From assembly GCA_902608115.1 (NCBI GenBank), contig CACLMT010000004.1, forward strand, positions 1-64,000: DNA of 64,000 bases, read 5' to 3'. A program made the position numbers and the translations under genes. Positions 33,480 through 42,681 of this stretch are shown here, one piece after another. The notes under the pieces are model-generated. The model was not told the origin of the DNA. It was given only the letters and a program-made list of their open reading frames with translations, and ran no database searches. The first letter of the stretch is position 1. Each line of letters starts with the position of its first letter. The DNA comes from an uncultured SAR86 cluster bacterium (GTDB lineage: Bacteria; Pseudomonadota; Gammaproteobacteria; Magnimaribacterales; D2472).

Positions 33480-33959
33480 ATGGGCGAACTTTATGACATT
33501 AATGTTAAAGACAACAACTTAAATAATGTTGAAATGAGTGAATATAAGGGCAAAATATTACTTATAGTCAATGTTGCTAGCAAATGTGGTTTCACACCTC
33601 AATATAAAGATTTAGAAAGCCTCTATAAAAAATATAAAGATCAAGGCCTTGAAGTGCTTGGGTTTCCTTGCAACCAGTTTGGGGCACAAGAACCAGGCAG
33701 CAATGAAGAAATCCAATCTTTTTGTCACTTAAATTACAATGTTACTTTTAAGCTATTTGATAAAATTGATGTGAATGGTCCAAAAACTAGCCCTCTTTTT
33801 AAACACCTTAAGAATCAATCCCCTGGCATTTTAGGTACAGAAGGAATTAAATGGAATTTCACCAAGTTCCTAGTTAACAAGGATGGAGAAGTAGTAAAAA
33901 GATTCTCTCCTAAAGATACTGAAGCAGTAATTGAAGCCCAATTAGTCAAATCACTCTAA
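33480..33959 (+). CDS. Glutathione peroxidase (thiol type)
   Basis: A 159-residue thioredoxin-fold peroxidase that reduces hydroperoxides, probably with thioredoxin as electron donor as in most bacterial Cys-Gpx (BtuE-like) enzymes. The peroxidatic Cys is C36 in VASKCGFTPQY; the Gln (Q70) of FPCNQFGAQEPG and the Trp and Asn of KWNFTKFL form the catalytic tetrad. A second Cys (C64) lies in the same FPCNQ block, and C81-region FCHLNY may provide the resolving thiol. It is a single plus-strand gene, divergent from the rotamase fusion, and its stop codon lies within a 14-base palindrome shared with the convergent rimI stop. Confidence 0.94.
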   Translation: MGELYDINVKDNNLNNVEMSEYKGKILLIVNVASKCGFTPQYKDLESLYKKYKDQGLEVLGFPCNQFGAQEPGSNEEIQSFCHLNYNVTFKLFDKIDVNGPKTSPLFKHLKNQSPGILGTEGIKWNFTKFLVNKDGEVVKRFSPKDTEAVIEAQLVKSL

Positions 33960-33966
33960 TTAGAGT
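33953..33966. repeat. 14-base palindrome holding two convergent stop codons
   Basis: ACTCTAATTAGAGT is a perfect palindrome that contains the stop codons of the glutathione peroxidase gene (33957-33959) and of rimI (33960-33962, reverse strand). As RNA it would be a 5-bp stem with a 4-base loop, followed by a short T-run on the plus strand, so weak bidirectional termination is possible. Confidence 0.35.
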
Positions 33967-34394
33967 TTCAGGCTCATCAATAAAGCATCTTCTTTTAATT
34001 TGCCACTATAATAATTTGCTCTTATAGCATCTTTAACAAATCCCATGCTTTCATAAAGCCTTATGGCTTTCTTGTTCGATACCCTAACCTCTAAAAATAG
34101 AATCTTTGCTCCAAGAGTCTTACTTTGAAAAGCAGTATGTTCTAACAAGTTCCTACCAAATCCCTTACCTTGATGCTCATGGAGTAATGCAATATTTAAT
34201 AAATGTGCTTCCGGGACAATGAGTGAAAATATTGAAAATCCAATAACAGACCTCTTTAATTCCATTACATTTGAATAATTTCCTACCTCCATCGAAGAAA
34301 TAAATTGTTCCTTAGTCCAAGGGGTTTCATTGGTTGCCTGCTCGATGGCAATAATTGCAGAAATATCATCTAGGCTTGAAAGTCTAATGTTCAT
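33960..34394 (-). CDS. rimI: Ribosomal protein S18 alanine N-acetyltransferase
   Basis: A GNAT enzyme of about 144 residues that acetylates the N-terminal Ala of ribosomal protein S18. The conserved blocks are IEQATNETPWTKEQF in the substrate region, AHLLNIALLHEHQGKGFGRNLLEH as the acetyl-CoA loop, and EVRVSNKKAIRLYESMGF, all typical of RimI. The ATG at 34394 (MNIRLSSLDD) is chosen; an upstream start at 34433 would overlap the holD-like gene by 34 bases. Its partner upstream is the holD-like gene, the same order as in enterobacteria (holD-rimI). Confidence 0.9.
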   Translation of the reverse strand: MNIRLSSLDDISAIIAIEQATNETPWTKEQFISSMEVGNYSNVMELKRSVIGFSIFSLIVPEAHLLNIALLHEHQGKGFGRNLLEHTAFQSKTLGAKILFLEVRVSNKKAIRLYESMGFVKDAIRANYYSGKLKEDALLMSLKL

Positions 34395-34399
34395 TGCGT

Positions 34400-34837
34400 C
34401 TAATCTTTTTGAAAAGATTTTAATTTTGACCAAAGATTCTTTTTAAGCCCAGTATCTTTAATCATATCTAGCAAAGATGGAGATTGAATATAATCCATAT
34501 CAAATGAAAATCTTTCAACATTAAGAAATGCTATTGTTATTTTAAGGTCATTAGAGTTATCAACTTTTTTGCTTAATAATGTCTGTTTTCCTTGATGACA
34601 AACCAACTGACCTGTAAAAGATTCTCTTGAATTGCTAGCAATCGAATTAATGATGGCTTCAAGTAAGTTTTGTTCTTTTTGGTTATATTCTTCTACAGGA
34701 TTAGCATGAAGTGTTAGAATGTTGTCCTTTTGAAAGAAATGAACTGGCATTTCATGATCAAGTGTTAAGCCTTTGGCTTCTTTGTATAGTGGAATACCAA
34801 TTTTTGACAAAATATATTGGGATTTATTTGATAACAT
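34400..34837 (-). CDS. HolD-like protein (DNA polymerase III psi subunit candidate)
   Basis: About 145 residues without a strong domain signature. Two arguments point to HolD: it lies directly upstream of rimI, the enterobacterial holD-rimI order, and its C-terminus, SLLDMIKDTGLKKNLWSKL, aligns by eye with the E. coli psi segment (L-T-D-L-x-x-N-P-x-x-R-x-x-L-W-x-x-I). Psi links the clamp loader to chi (HolC) and single-strand-binding protein; holC is absent at its common site between pepA and valS. The N-terminus is uncertain: MLSNKSQYILSKI at 34837 is preferred; 34852 or 34921 are alternatives, the last being antisense to the leuA start. Psi is poorly conserved, so the call needs a profile search. 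Confidence 0.45.
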   Translation of the reverse strand: MLSNKSQYILSKIGIPLYKEAKGLTLDHEMPVHFFQKDNILTLHANPVEEYNQKEQNLLEAIINSIASNSRESFTGQLVCHQGKQTLLSKKVDNSNDLKITIAFLNVERFSFDMDYIQSPSLLDMIKDTGLKKNLWSKLKSFQKD

Positions 34838-34850
34838 CACAAGTTTAATC

Positions 34851-36521
34851 ATGAAAGATTTAATCAAAAAATACAAACCTTTTAAGCCCATTGCTATCAA
34901 GGATAGAAAATGGCCAAACAAGGTAATTAAATCAGCCCCTAAATGGTGCTCAGTAGACTTACGCGACGGAAATCAGGCTTTAATTGAACCAATGGGTCAT
35001 GAAAGAAAAAAAAGGATGTTCAAGTTGTTATGCGATCTTGGTTTTAAAGAAATTGAGGTTGGTTTCCCTTCAGCATCAAAAACTGATTTTGAATTTGTAA
35101 GATGGTTAATTGAAGAGAAGAAAATTCCATCAGATGTCACTATTCAAGTATTATCTCAAGCAAGAGATCATATTATTGAAAGAACTTTTGAATCATTAAA
35201 AGGTGTCTCTAAAGCTATAGTCCATTTTTATAACTCAACCTCAACTTTACAAAGAAAAGTTGTATTTAATCAAAACAAGGAAGGGATAAAAAAAATAGCA
35301 ACCGATGGTGCTAATCTTGTAAGAAAATTGGCCCTTGAAAATAAAGGAACTGACTGGATGTTTGAATATTCTCCTGAAAGTTTCACAGGCACAGAAGTTG
35401 ACTTTGCCGCAGATGTCTGTGACTCAGTAGTAGAAATTCTAAATGATGCTACATCTGAAAAAATTATTATTAATTTGCCAGCAACTGTTGAGATGTCCAC
35501 GCCTAATATCTATGGAGATCAAATAGAATGGATGAATAGTAACTTAATACAAAGAGACAATATTTCACTTTCTTTGCATCCTCACAACGATCGTGGAACA
35601 GCGGTTGCAGCCACAGAATTTGGATTGATGGCAGGAGCTGATAGAGTTGAAGGCACCTTATTTGGAAATGGAGAAAGAACAGGTAATGTAGACATAGTTA
35701 CTCTTGCCTTAAATTTACTAACTCAGGGAGTTGATCCAAAATTAGAATTTTCTGATATCAATGCCGTTATAAGAGAAGTTGAATACTGTAACCAGCTTCC
35801 TGTTCACCCTAGACACCCTTATGCTGGAGATCTTGTCTTCACTGCTTTTTCTGGATCTCATCAAGACGCTATAAAAAAGGGGTTGCATGCTTTATCAAAA
35901 TCAAATGAGCCTTTTTGGGAAGTGCCATATTTACCAATAGACCCTTCAGATCTTGGTAGATCATATGAAGCTGTAGTTAGAATAAATTCTCAATCAGGCA
36001 AAGGGGGTGTAGCTTTTATTCTAGAAAAAGATCATGGGGTTTCACTGCCAAGACGTCTTCAAATTAACTTAAGTGAAAAAATTCAAAAAGTTGCTGATAA
36101 AACTGGCAAGGAGGTCGTGTCATCAGAAATTTGGAAAATTTTTGAAAAAAATTACTTAGAAGTGCCAGGAAAATTTAAATTAAATAATTATTCCTTATCT
36201 TCAGTAGAAGATGATTCAGGCAATGCCTCAGATAAGATCAAAGTTACTCTTAACGTCGAAGACAAATTAGTCGATATGAAAGGATCTGGTGGTGGTCCTA
36301 TTGAAGCTTTTGTCTCTGCTGTAAATCAACATTTTAATGTGCAAATTGCTGTGTCTGATTATTATCAACATTCTGTGACTTCTGGTGCTGATGCAAAAGC
36401 AGCTGCATTTATAGAATTAACATCTAAAGCTAAAAATGAATGGGGAGCAGGAATAGACGGTAATACTGTTAAAGCATCTTTCCAAGCTATTATTTCAGGA
36501 ATAAATAAATTAATTACTTGA
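34851..36521 (+). CDS. leuA: 2-isopropylmalate synthase, long form (LeuA2 type)
   Basis: Condenses acetyl-CoA with 2-ketoisovalerate in the first committed step of leucine synthesis. The 556-residue protein has the barrel entrance APKWCSVDLRDGNQALIEPM, the metal HxH site in SLSLHPHNDRGTAVAATE, a glycine-rich GTLFGNGERTGNVD turn and a C-terminal regulatory domain (DMKGSGGGPIEAFVSAV) that binds leucine for feedback. The WCSVDLRDGNQ block marks the long (Corynebacterium-like) form rather than the E. coli form. The ATG at 34851 gives the family N-terminus (MKDLIKKYKPFKPIAI); upstream codons are only a chance extension. leuBCD are not here. Its 3' end overlaps the convergent crotonase gene by 8 bases. 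Confidence 0.93.
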   Translation: MKDLIKKYKPFKPIAIKDRKWPNKVIKSAPKWCSVDLRDGNQALIEPMGHERKKRMFKLLCDLGFKEIEVGFPSASKTDFEFVRWLIEEKKIPSDVTIQVLSQARDHIIERTFESLKGVSKAIVHFYNSTSTLQRKVVFNQNKEGIKKIATDGANLVRKLALENKGTDWMFEYSPESFTGTEVDFAADVCDSVVEILNDATSEKIIINLPATVEMSTPNIYGDQIEWMNSNLIQRDNISLSLHPHNDRGTAVAATEFGLMAGADRVEGTLFGNGERTGNVDIVTLALNLLTQGVDPKLEFSDINAVIREVEYCNQLPVHPRHPYAGDLVFTAFSGSHQDAIKKGLHALSKSNEPFWEVPYLPIDPSDLGRSYEAVVRINSQSGKGGVAFILEKDHGVSLPRRLQINLSEKIQKVADKTGKEVVSSEIWKIFEKNYLEVPGKFKLNNYSLSSVEDDSGNASDKIKVTLNVEDKLVDMKGSGGGPIEAFVSAVNQHFNVQIAVSDYYQHSVTSGADAKAAAFIELTSKAKNEWGAGIDGNTVKASFQAIISGINKLIT

Positions 36522-37287
36522 AGTTGGGTTCCCTTTTATCAAAGAAAGCTTTAACTCCCTCTAGATTTTCTTCATTACCAAAAATAGATAGTTGTGCTTC
36601 AGCTTCATCATTATATATTTCATCATAAGATTGAGTAATTGAGTCCCTCATAAGTTTCTTTGTATAAGCAAGCGCTTGAGGTGATCTTTTGGCTAGATAT
36701 TCTGCCCAATCTACTGTTGCCTTTTGAAGTTGATCTAATTCAACAACTTTATTAGCAATACCTAAATTTAAACATTCATCAGCTGATATTTTTTTTGCTT
36801 CAATTGCATATTCAAGAGCACGACTGTAACCAATAGCTCGAGTTAAAAGGAAGCTTAATCCGCCGTCTGGAACCAAAGCAATGTTACTAAAAACTGACAT
36901 AATGTATGCATCCTTTGCCATTATTCTTAAATCACATGCCATAGCAACTGCTGCTCCAATGCCAGCTGCAGCACCATTAATACTTCCAATAACAGGTTTT
37001 GGCATATCAATAATATTTTTTAAAAAAGGAAGATAGCCTCTTAACAAAGCATCCTTTGTATCCGTCCATGAAGACTCTCTCTCGCTTAAATCTGCACCAG
37101 CAGTAAAACCTCTCCCTTCACCAGTAATGACAACAACTCTTACTTGAAGATCATTTTTAAGCTTGTCAGTAACTTCGCCCATGTCCCAAATTAATTGCTC
37201 ATTAAATGCATTCATCATTTTTGGTCTATTTAATGTGATTGTTGCAACCTTATTATTGATATCTAATTTTATAGTTTCATAACTCAT
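36514..37287 (-). CDS. Enoyl-CoA hydratase/isomerase, PaaG-like
   Basis: A crotonase-fold enzyme of 257 residues. Oxyanion-hole loops are FTAGADLSERE near residue 60 and GSINGAAAGIGAAVAMACDL near 105. The block FSNIALVPDGGLSFLL has the Asp seen in PaaG-type isomerases (1,2-epoxyphenylacetyl-CoA isomerase and related double-bond isomerases) where true hydratases keep Glu. The substrate is therefore probably an unsaturated or ring CoA ester; simple beta-oxidation remains possible. It starts from a good Shine-Dalgarno (GGAGG). It lies 21 bases after the tilS gene in transcript direction reversed order, so it is likely transcribed separately or at the end of the macro-cluster. Confidence 0.88.
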   Translation of the reverse strand: MSYETIKLDINNKVATITLNRPKMMNAFNEQLIWDMGEVTDKLKNDLQVRVVVITGEGRGFTAGADLSERESSWTDTKDALLRGYLPFLKNIIDMPKPVIGSINGAAAGIGAAVAMACDLRIMAKDAYIMSVFSNIALVPDGGLSFLLTRAIGYSRALEYAIEAKKISADECLNLGIANKVVELDQLQKATVDWAEYLAKRSPQALAYTKKLMRDSITQSYDEIYNDEAEAQLSIFGNEENLEGVKAFFDKREPNFK

Positions 37288-37308
37288 ATCTTTCCTCCAG
37301 TTTGTTAA

Positions 37309-38274
37309 TTATTTCTTATTTAAGACCAATTGACCATTAACATATATTAAAACACCTCCATTTTGAGCTTGATCTGCTCTAGACCAATCCACGCAAGTTT
37401 TCAAAGAGGGCTTTGATCTAATAAATGCTTTCATGATTTCATTTAAAATTCTTTGATTAGGTGCAGCGATGTTATTATTTTTAATCCAATAACGCAGAAC
37501 CTCTGCACAAACTGGCTCATCTAAAGAAGTTAAAATTTGTCTTTCTAGTTTATTTTTTAACAAACTCTCGCCGAACCGATCAAAAAGTAATGACTCTATT
37601 AAGTAAACATACTGCGATGCAAATACTGATGTTTTTTGAATTTGTTGAGCAGCTTTCGGCCATCGATTCTGAACCAATTCTAGAACTTCATTACGAATAA
37701 AATTTCTATCCTGATCAGAATTAAAATTACTTTCATCTGAAATAAAATTGATGTTTTTATCCTTTAAATAAGCATTTAAGGTAGCTTTTGTGTAAGGTAG
37801 CAAAGGTCTAATAATTACTCCATCACCTAGCTTTCTTTTTTTAAGAGGGCCCTGCAAGCCATCTAATCCTGTTCCTCGAAACAATCTATATAATATTGTT
37901 TCTGCTACATCATCTGCATGATGAGCTAATAACAATTGATCTCCAGATTGCAGTCTATTAGCAAAAATTTTATATCGCTCTTGACGGGCTGCACTCTCTA
38001 AGCCAGATTTTTTTGAATCAATAGAAATTTTTTTACAATAAAGCCGTATATCTCTTTCTTTGCAGAAGTTTTTACAATGTTTCTCCCAGACCTCAGCTTC
38101 ATTATTTAATGAATGATTGATATGAATAGCAGATAAATTCCCTAATAAAATATTCTTTTGTTTTAATTCATAACAAAAGTGAAGTAAAGCTGAAGAGTCT
38201 CCACCCCCGCTATAGGCAATCACAGTATTTTTATTAGGATCAACCAAATTAACGAAAGTATTCGTAGAAATCAA
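37309..38274 (-). CDS. tilS: tRNA(Ile)-lysidine synthase
   Basis: Modifies cytidine 34 of tRNA-Ile2 to lysidine so that it reads AUA. PP-loop ATPase with AYSGGGDSSALLHF near residue 20 (SGGxDS), the LAHHADDVAETILYRLFRGTG block and the RPLLPYTK motif. It is 321 residues, far shorter than E. coli TilS (432): the central substrate-recognition part is reduced and the C-terminal TilS_C domain seems absent. The start appears to be a TTG at 38274, with AGGGG upstream and a stop in frame 12 bases before, so no ATG is available. It follows accA by one base, the usual partner in Gammaproteobacteria. Confidence 0.93.
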   Translation of the reverse strand: MISTNTFVNLVDPNKNTVIAYSGGGDSSALLHFCYELKQKNILLGNLSAIHINHSLNNEAEVWEKHCKNFCKERDIRLYCKKISIDSKKSGLESAARQERYKIFANRLQSGDQLLLAHHADDVAETILYRLFRGTGLDGLQGPLKKRKLGDGVIIRPLLPYTKATLNAYLKDKNINFISDESNFNSDQDRNFIRNEVLELVQNRWPKAAQQIQKTSVFASQYVYLIESLLFDRFGESLLKNKLERQILTSLDEPVCAEVLRYWIKNNNIAAPNQRILNEIMKAFIRSKPSLKTCVDWSRADQAQNGGVLIYVNGQLVLNKK

Positions 38275-38275
38275 A

Positions 38276-39220
38276 CTAGGCCCCTATTTTAAGAAGGCGT
38301 TGATATCGTCTTTCTATTAGCTCCTCATGGTTGATTTTTGAAAGCTCAGTCATATTTTTTAACAAAGATGTTTTAATATTTGCAGATGTTTCATCAAAGT
38401 CTTGATGAGCTCCTCCAATTGGCTCTGGAATGATTTCATCAACTATTCCGATCTTTTTTAAATCCAATGCTCCAACCTTCATTGCTTCAGCAGCATCTTC
38501 TGCCTTATCAGCCTCTCGCCAAACAATAGAAGCGCAAGCCTCAGGAGAAGCAACAGAATATGTCCCGTATTCCAAAATAGCGACATGGTCTCCAACTCCT
38601 AATGCTAAAGCACCACCTGAACCGCCCTCACCAGTTACAACTACAATAATCTGAGTTTTTAAACTTGACATTATTGCAAGATTTCTTGCAATTGCTTCAC
38701 TTTGACCTCGCTCTTCACCCTCTACTCCTGGATAAGCACCTGCTGTATCTATAAATGTAATTAATGGGAGTTCGAATTGTTCAGCAAGCTGCATCAACCT
38801 TTTAGCTTTACGATATCCTTCAGGTTGAGGCATACCAAAATTTCTTCTTACTTTTTCATCTGTTCCTCTGCCTTTCTCATGACCAATAACAACAACTGGA
38901 ATACCTTCAAGATTTGCTAAACCTCCAACCAATGATCCATCATCAGCAAATTGACGATCTCCATGCAATTCCTCAAATTCATCAAAAATTCTTTCTATGA
39001 AATCTAAGGTATGTGGTCTATTTGGGTGACGAGCTACTTGTACTTTTTGCCATGTAGATAATTTAGAGTAAATCTTTTTTCTTAATGCACTCTCTTCAAT
39101 CTTAAGCTTATTAATTTGAGGGAGAAGATCTGGATTTTCAACTGCAGCAACCCTAAGCGCATCAATCTTATCAGCAATTTCTGCAATCGGTTTTTCAAAA
39201 TCTAAAACACTAATACTCAT
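38276..39220 (-). CDS. accA: Acetyl-CoA carboxylase carboxyltransferase subunit alpha
   Basis: Alpha subunit of the carboxyltransferase half of acetyl-CoA carboxylase, which makes malonyl-CoA for fatty acid synthesis together with AccD, AccB and AccC (none in this window). The 314-residue protein has the family blocks ARHPNRPHTLDFIERIFDEFEELHGDR, FVVIGHEKGRGTDEK-like (VVVIGHEKGRGTDE here), NFGMPQPEGYRKAKRLM, TFIDTAGAYPGVEGEERGQSEAI (in two pieces) and GEGGSGGALALGVGD. It sits between dnaE and tilS, exactly as in E. coli and Pseudomonas. The intergenic distance to dnaE is 3 bases. Confidence 0.97.
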   Translation of the reverse strand: MSISVLDFEKPIAEIADKIDALRVAAVENPDLLPQINKLKIEESALRKKIYSKLSTWQKVQVARHPNRPHTLDFIERIFDEFEELHGDRQFADDGSLVGGLANLEGIPVVVIGHEKGRGTDEKVRRNFGMPQPEGYRKAKRLMQLAEQFELPLITFIDTAGAYPGVEGEERGQSEAIARNLAIMSSLKTQIIVVVTGEGGSGGALALGVGDHVAILEYGTYSVASPEACASIVWREADKAEDAAEAMKVGALDLKKIGIVDEIIPEPIGGAHQDFDETSANIKTSLLKNMTELSKINHEELIERRYQRLLKIGA

Positions 39221-39223
39221 TTT

Positions 39224-42200
39224 CTAATTTATTGTAATAGACCCATCACCAAATAATCCTTGCAATAATTTAATATTTTCATTTGATGGTATCAACATAA
39301 ACTCATCTCCTAGTTCTATTATAGCTTCAGATTCTTGATGTAAAATTTTTAAATGTACTTTACAATTTCCATGTTGCCAAAAATCTCCGTTTAAGTTCCT
39401 CAAATCTCTCATTGAAGCTTGAATAGATTCATTTGATAGGTTTCTAGCATCTATAATTATTGCTCTTGATTCTTGTGTCATTTGAGATTCAATTGAAGAG
39501 ATTGTGGCAACTTTCATTTTATACATCCTTCTATTTAACTCTTTAGATTTATAATTATCTAGCTCCACAGAACCAGAAAAAATTAAAATTGAGTTTGTCT
39601 TTAATAGTAAATGATGTCTTTCTAAAACCTCTGTGTTAACAATACCCTCCATAGACCCAGTTCCATCATCAAAACTAATAAATGCAACTTGTTTTCGTGA
39701 TTTATCTTTGCTCTGTCTATACGAATTAAGCAGGCCAACAATTCTTACTCGTTTAAGTTCATCATTTATTTCACCTATAGAATGAGATCGCATATTACTA
39801 ATAATTTTTTCAATTGCTATCACAGGATGGCCAGAAAAATAAAACCCTAATGCATCACGCTCTTCATTCAGTAACTCTTCATTTGAAAGCTCTTTGGTAT
39901 TCACATACTTTGCATACGGATCAAAGTTTAAGTTTTCTTCAATGGAAGCAAACAAATCAGTAGTTCCTTCCATTTGAGCACTATTCTTTTGGCCCTCTCT
40001 AAGCATATCGTCCACGCAAGCCAAAGCAATTGACCTGGAAGGAGTTAATTCATCAAAGGCTCCTGCTTTAGTCAAAGCCTCAATTGATCTCTTACCTCCC
40101 AAATGAACATTAACTTTTTTTGTAAAATCAAAGAGATCTTTAAAGGATTTGTTTTGTCTAACATCCAAAACATGCTCAATAAATGAATCTGCGAGCCCTT
40201 TAATAGCACCTAATCCATATTCAATGTCTAAATTTTTATTTACATTAAAGTATTTGTTGCTTGTTTTGATATTGGGCTGTAATACATTAATTTTTAGTTC
40301 TTTGCACTCACTAATAAGAGTATTAATTTTATCGGTATTACTCAGCTCTGTAGATAGTACTGCCGCCATGAAATGTTCAGGGTAATAAGTTTTTAAGTAA
40401 GCGGTTTGATATGAAAGCATGGCATATGCTGCTGAATGAGATTTATTAAAACCATAACCAGCAAATTTCTCAATCAGATCGAAAATCTTTTCTGCTGTTA
40501 CTTTTTTTATTTCTTTATTAGCACAACCATCAACAAAAATTTGTCGTTGTTGTTCCATTTCCTCAACTTTCTTTTTACCCATGGCACGTCTTAAGATATC
40601 AGCTTGGCCAAGTGAATAACCTGCCAATACCTGAGCTGCTTGCATAACTTGCTCTTGATATAAAATAACCCCATAAGTTTCTGATAGGACTGGAGCTAAG
40701 AGTTTATGAGGAAATGTAACCTTGCTTTTACCATGCTTTCTATTTACAAATTCTTCATGCATACCAGACTCAAGAGGACCCGGTCTAAAAAGAGCTAATA
40801 AAGCAACAATTTCTTCAAATTTAGTTGGTTTTAATCTCCTAATGAGCTCTCTCATTCCTGTGGATTCAAGTTGAAAAATTGCAGTCGTCCTTCCTGATGC
40901 AAGCAATTCAAATACTTTTGGATCATCTAAAGATAAAGATTCTAAGTTTAACTTTTCTTCATTTTTATTAAATAAATATTCATTGATAGTTTTTACTGCT
41001 CGATCAATTACAGTTAGTGTTCTGAGTCCGAGAAAATCAAATTTTACTAAGCCAATAGCCTCAACATCATCTTTATCAAACTGAGTCATAACAGATTCAG
41101 ATTGGGGGTCAAAATATGTCGGACAAAAATCATCTATTGAGCCAGGAGCTATAACAATACCTCCAGCATGTTTGCCAACATTTCTAGCTATGCCTTCTAG
41201 CTTAAATGCTAGATCAATAATTTCAGACACCTCCCCTTCATCCTGGATCATTTTCTTAAAAATAGGCTGATTATTTATAGCTTTCTCAAGAGTCATACCT
41301 GGTTCAAATGGAATCATTTTAGAAATCCTGTCACCTAATAAATATGGTTTTCCTAACGCTCTAGCAACATCTCTTACTACGGCTCTAGCAGCCATAGTCC
41401 CAAAAGTTGCTATTTGAGAAACGGCATCTTTTCCATATTTTTTACTAACATAATCAATAACCCTATCTCGTTTATCCATACAAAAATCAATATCAAAATC
41501 GGGCATTGAAATACGCTCTGGATTTATGAATCTCTCAAAAAGTAAATTATGCTCAATAGGATCCAAGGCAGTTATTCCAAGGGCAAAAGCAACAAGCGAA
41601 CCCGCGCCTGAGCCTCGACCTGGACCTACTGGTACATCATTACTTTTTGACCATTGAATAAAATCTGCAACTATCAAGAAATAACTTGAAAAACCTGTAG
41701 CATGGATTTGAGCCAATTCGTAATCTAAACGTTCCTGATAGGTATATTGTTTTTTTACATCAAAATCTTGAATAATTTTTTGTAGTTTAGAGTTAGATAG
41801 TTCTGAAAGAAAAGAATTAAAATCATGGTTATCAGGCACTGGATATTCAGGTAAAAAATACTCATCAGTGGTAAATGAAACATTACATTTTTGAGAGATA
41901 CGTAGAGTGTTATCAAATAAGATGTCAAGATCAAAATTACTAAAAAGATCTCTCATCTCTTTTGTAGATTTAAAAAATTGTTCAGTGGTGTAGTTTTTCT
42001 CTCTATTTGAATCATTAAGAGTTATACCAGTATTGATACACACTTTTGTCTCATGAATTTCAAAGTCTTCTCTTCGTGAAAACATCACATCATTTGTTGC
42101 AATAACTGGGATGCTAAGCTCATATGCTAATGGTAAAATATGCTTAATAAACTCATCTTCATGACCTCTGCCTATTTTTTGTACTTCTATACAAAAATCA

Positions 42201-42679
42201 TCTTTAAAAACATCCCTAAATTGAATTAATTCATCCTTTAATTCTTTAATTTTCTTTTGCTTAAAGAGGTTAAAAATATTAGAACGGTTTCCCCCTGAAA
42301 TAACTATAATACCTTCATGAGCAGAGCTAAATTGTTTAAGTGAAATGAGTACCTTTCCTTTTTTTTGTTGTAATTGAGCCAAAGACATAAGCTTCATCAA
42401 GGACTTTAAACCTTCATTATTCTTTGCTAAACAAAGAATTTCTCCCTCGTTGGCATCTGGAGATATAAGGTTCAAAATTGTTCCGCCAATAGGTTTAATT
42501 CCAGCAGCTTCAGCTTGCTTAAAAAATTTAACCATACCAAACATATTGCTCAAATCAGTTAAGGCGACAGCTGGCATGTTAAGTTTTTCTGCATTAGCAA
42601 CTATTTCATTAATCCTTAAAAGACCTCTGGAAATGCTATATTCTGATGAAACTCTTAAGTGGATAAATTGAGCAGTCAT
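39224..42679 (-). CDS. dnaE: DNA polymerase III subunit alpha
   Basis: The replicative C-family DNA polymerase, 1151 residues. The N-terminal PHP domain begins FIHLRVSSEYSISRG; the His common in this position (HSEYS) is Ser, in line with the inactive PHP domains of proteobacterial DnaE. The palm has GPGRGSGAGSLVAFALG and the catalytic Asp triad region ISMPDFDIDFCMD. The block GPLESGMHEEFVNRKHGK, a helix-hairpin-helix part, and a C-terminal OB-fold (VRIVGLLNSYRQSKDK) with the tau-binding tail follow in order. It lies between rnhB and accA, as in most Gammaproteobacteria. Confidence 0.98.
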   Translation of the reverse strand: MTAQFIHLRVSSEYSISRGLLRINEIVANAEKLNMPAVALTDLSNMFGMVKFFKQAEAAGIKPIGGTILNLISPDANEGEILCLAKNNEGLKSLMKLMSLAQLQQKKGKVLISLKQFSSAHEGIIVISGGNRSNIFNLFKQKKIKELKDELIQFRDVFKDDFCIEVQKIGRGHEDEFIKHILPLAYELSIPVIATNDVMFSRREDFEIHETKVCINTGITLNDSNREKNYTTEQFFKSTKEMRDLFSNFDLDILFDNTLRISQKCNVSFTTDEYFLPEYPVPDNHDFNSFLSELSNSKLQKIIQDFDVKKQYTYQERLDYELAQIHATGFSSYFLIVADFIQWSKSNDVPVGPGRGSGAGSLVAFALGITALDPIEHNLLFERFINPERISMPDFDIDFCMDKRDRVIDYVSKKYGKDAVSQIATFGTMAARAVVRDVARALGKPYLLGDRISKMIPFEPGMTLEKAINNQPIFKKMIQDEGEVSEIIDLAFKLEGIARNVGKHAGGIVIAPGSIDDFCPTYFDPQSESVMTQFDKDDVEAIGLVKFDFLGLRTLTVIDRAVKTINEYLFNKNEEKLNLESLSLDDPKVFELLASGRTTAIFQLESTGMRELIRRLKPTKFEEIVALLALFRPGPLESGMHEEFVNRKHGKSKVTFPHKLLAPVLSETYGVILYQEQVMQAAQVLAGYSLGQADILRRAMGKKKVEEMEQQRQIFVDGCANKEIKKVTAEKIFDLIEKFAGYGFNKSHSAAYAMLSYQTAYLKTYYPEHFMAAVLSTELSNTDKINTLISECKELKINVLQPNIKTSNKYFNVNKNLDIEYGLGAIKGLADSFIEHVLDVRQNKSFKDLFDFTKKVNVHLGGKRSIEALTKAGAFDELTPSRSIALACVDDMLREGQKNSAQMEGTTDLFASIEENLNFDPYAKYVNTKELSNEELLNEERDALGFYFSGHPVIAIEKIISNMRSHSIGEINDELKRVRIVGLLNSYRQSKDKSRKQVAFISFDDGTGSMEGIVNTEVLERHHLLLKTNSILIFSGSVELDNYKSKELNRRMYKMKVATISSIESQMTQESRAIIIDARNLSNESIQASMRDLRNLNGDFWQHGNCKVHLKILHQESEAIIELGDEFMLIPSNENIKLLQGLFGDGSITIN

Positions 42680-42681
42680 GT

